Assembly (NCBI GenBank): GCA_021201515.1
Contig: JAJQET010000100.1
Coordinates: forward strand, 1 to 5,576
Direction: 5' to 3'
DNA from: Clostridiales bacterium
GTDB taxonomy: Bacteria > Bacillota > Clostridia > Oscillospirales > Oscillospiraceae
DNA: 5,576 nucleotides
Below the pieces are notes generated by a model that saw nothing but the letters and a program-made list of their open reading frames with translations, did not search any database and was not told the origin of the DNA. Of this stretch, positions 5,261 to 5,576 are shown piece by piece. Both the position numbers and the translations under genes were made by a program. How positions within the stretch are numbered: position 1 is the first letter of the stretch; each line of letters begins with the position of its first letter.

Positions 5261-5276
5261 GATTTGATACATCTGA

Positions 5277-5317
5277 CCCTCCGAATCAATGCGGTGGCAT
5301 TGGTTCGGAGGGCTTTT
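5277..5317 (+). terminator. strong intrinsic terminator after the aminotransferase
   Basis: A 16-bp stem (5277-5292 with 5297-5312, outer part CCCTCCGAA/TTCGGAGGG, one G-T pair) closes a GGTG tetraloop and is followed by CTTTT. It begins 16 nt after the stop codon. Confidence 0.92.
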
Positions 5318-5344
5318 CGCACTTATGGTGGCAGCCGTTGACCC

Positions 5345-5358
5345 ACACGGCAGCGTGT
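5345..5358. repeat. short inverted repeat, possible operator
   Basis: ACACG (5345-5349) and CGTGT (5354-5358) flank a 4-nt GCAG centre. It lies about 32 bp upstream of the -35 of the first downstream promoter. It is short and could be chance, but its place fits a regulator site. Confidence 0.25.
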
Positions 5359-5389
5359 AGAAAACTCCCGAAAAACGTGAAAAAACCCG

Positions 5390-5418
5390 TTGACAAACAG
5401 GAAAAGCTGTGGTAAATT
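5390..5418 (+). promoter_or_regulatory. upstream sigma-A promoter (P1) of a gene beyond the window
   Basis: A consensus TTGACA (5390-5395) is followed after exactly 17 bp by TAAATT (5413-5418). It reads to the right, where no gene is found inside the window. The predicted start is near 5425. Confidence 0.65.
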
Positions 5419-5513
5419 ATCATTCGTTGCGGCAGTTCGGTTCGGTGCCAAACCTTTTCCGGGATGTTTGTTGCCAGGCGGTAAAAATTTTCTGATAAAA
5501 TTGAAAAAATCAC

Positions 5514-5542
5514 TTGAGAAACCTAGAACGCTTCGTTATAAT
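5514..5542 (+). promoter_or_regulatory. downstream sigma-A promoter (P2) of a gene beyond the window
   Basis: TTGAGA (5514-5519) is followed after exactly 17 bp by a consensus TATAAT (5537-5542). Transcription would start near 5549, leaving the last 27 bases of the window as leader. It lies 124 bp after the equivalent position of P1, so the unseen gene seems to have tandem promoters. Confidence 0.75.
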
Positions 5543-5576
5543 AAATAATCTGTTCACGAGGGCAAATCTCACGGGC

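Noticed and set aside
4601..5272. 223-codon - strand frame opposite the aminotransferase
   Set aside because: It is a shadow of a full-length enzyme with all its catalytic residues; no start signals are seen.
5286..5513. 75-codon - strand frame in the right-hand intergenic region
   Set aside because: It overlaps the aminotransferase terminator and the P1 promoter, has no ribosome site and resembles nothing known.

Overview
The window looks like a chromosomal stretch of a spore-forming Clostridia member, most plausibly a gut Oscillospiraceae/Oscillospirales-type bacterium. The basis is recognition of families, not a database search: a SigH (Spo0H)-type sigma factor, a small double zinc-ribbon protein of a type I associate with Clostridia, a Firmicutes-type PAP2 phosphatase and a Clostridia-type aspartate aminotransferase homologue. 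Coding regions are moderately GC-rich, while promoter regions are AT-rich with near-consensus sigma-A elements.

Layout. Positions 1-132 are a non-coding tail, strikingly A+C-only on the + strand in its first 60 bases. Positions 133-1080 (- strand) are one uninterrupted reading frame joining a SigH-like sigma factor to a four-CxxC zinc-ribbon protein. The zinc-ribbon part has its own ATG and Shine-Dalgarno sequence at 411, so the locus could yield a fusion, a separate 92-residue protein, or both. Its promoter is at 1134-1161. Positions 1217-1247 form a 13-bp hairpin that probably ends the transcript of the next - strand unit. Positions 1248-1529 have no recognised gene but hold a possible 51-codon small ORF. 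Positions 1530-2909 (- strand) encode a MATE-family efflux transporter with a strong promoter at 2942-2970. The divergent intergenic region 2971-3148 carries tandem CTTAAG repeats of the OmpR-family operator type and a promoter for a PAP2-family membrane phosphatase (3149-3853, + strand), which ends at a short hairpin-plus-T-run terminator. A PLP-dependent class I/II aminotransferase (4073-5260, + strand) follows, with its own extended -10 promoter, a perfect AGGAGG ribosome binding site and a strong 16-bp terminator. The last 260 bases hold two tandem sigma-A promoters reading out of the window toward an unseen gene.

The genes look like separate transcription units, each with its own promoter and mostly its own terminator, rather than one pathway operon. 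I do not see a defence system, mobile element, CRISPR array or RNA gene. The most unusual points are the in-frame SigH/zinc-ribbon joining, the tandem operator-like repeats before the PAP2 gene, and the possible small ORF between MATE and its terminator.
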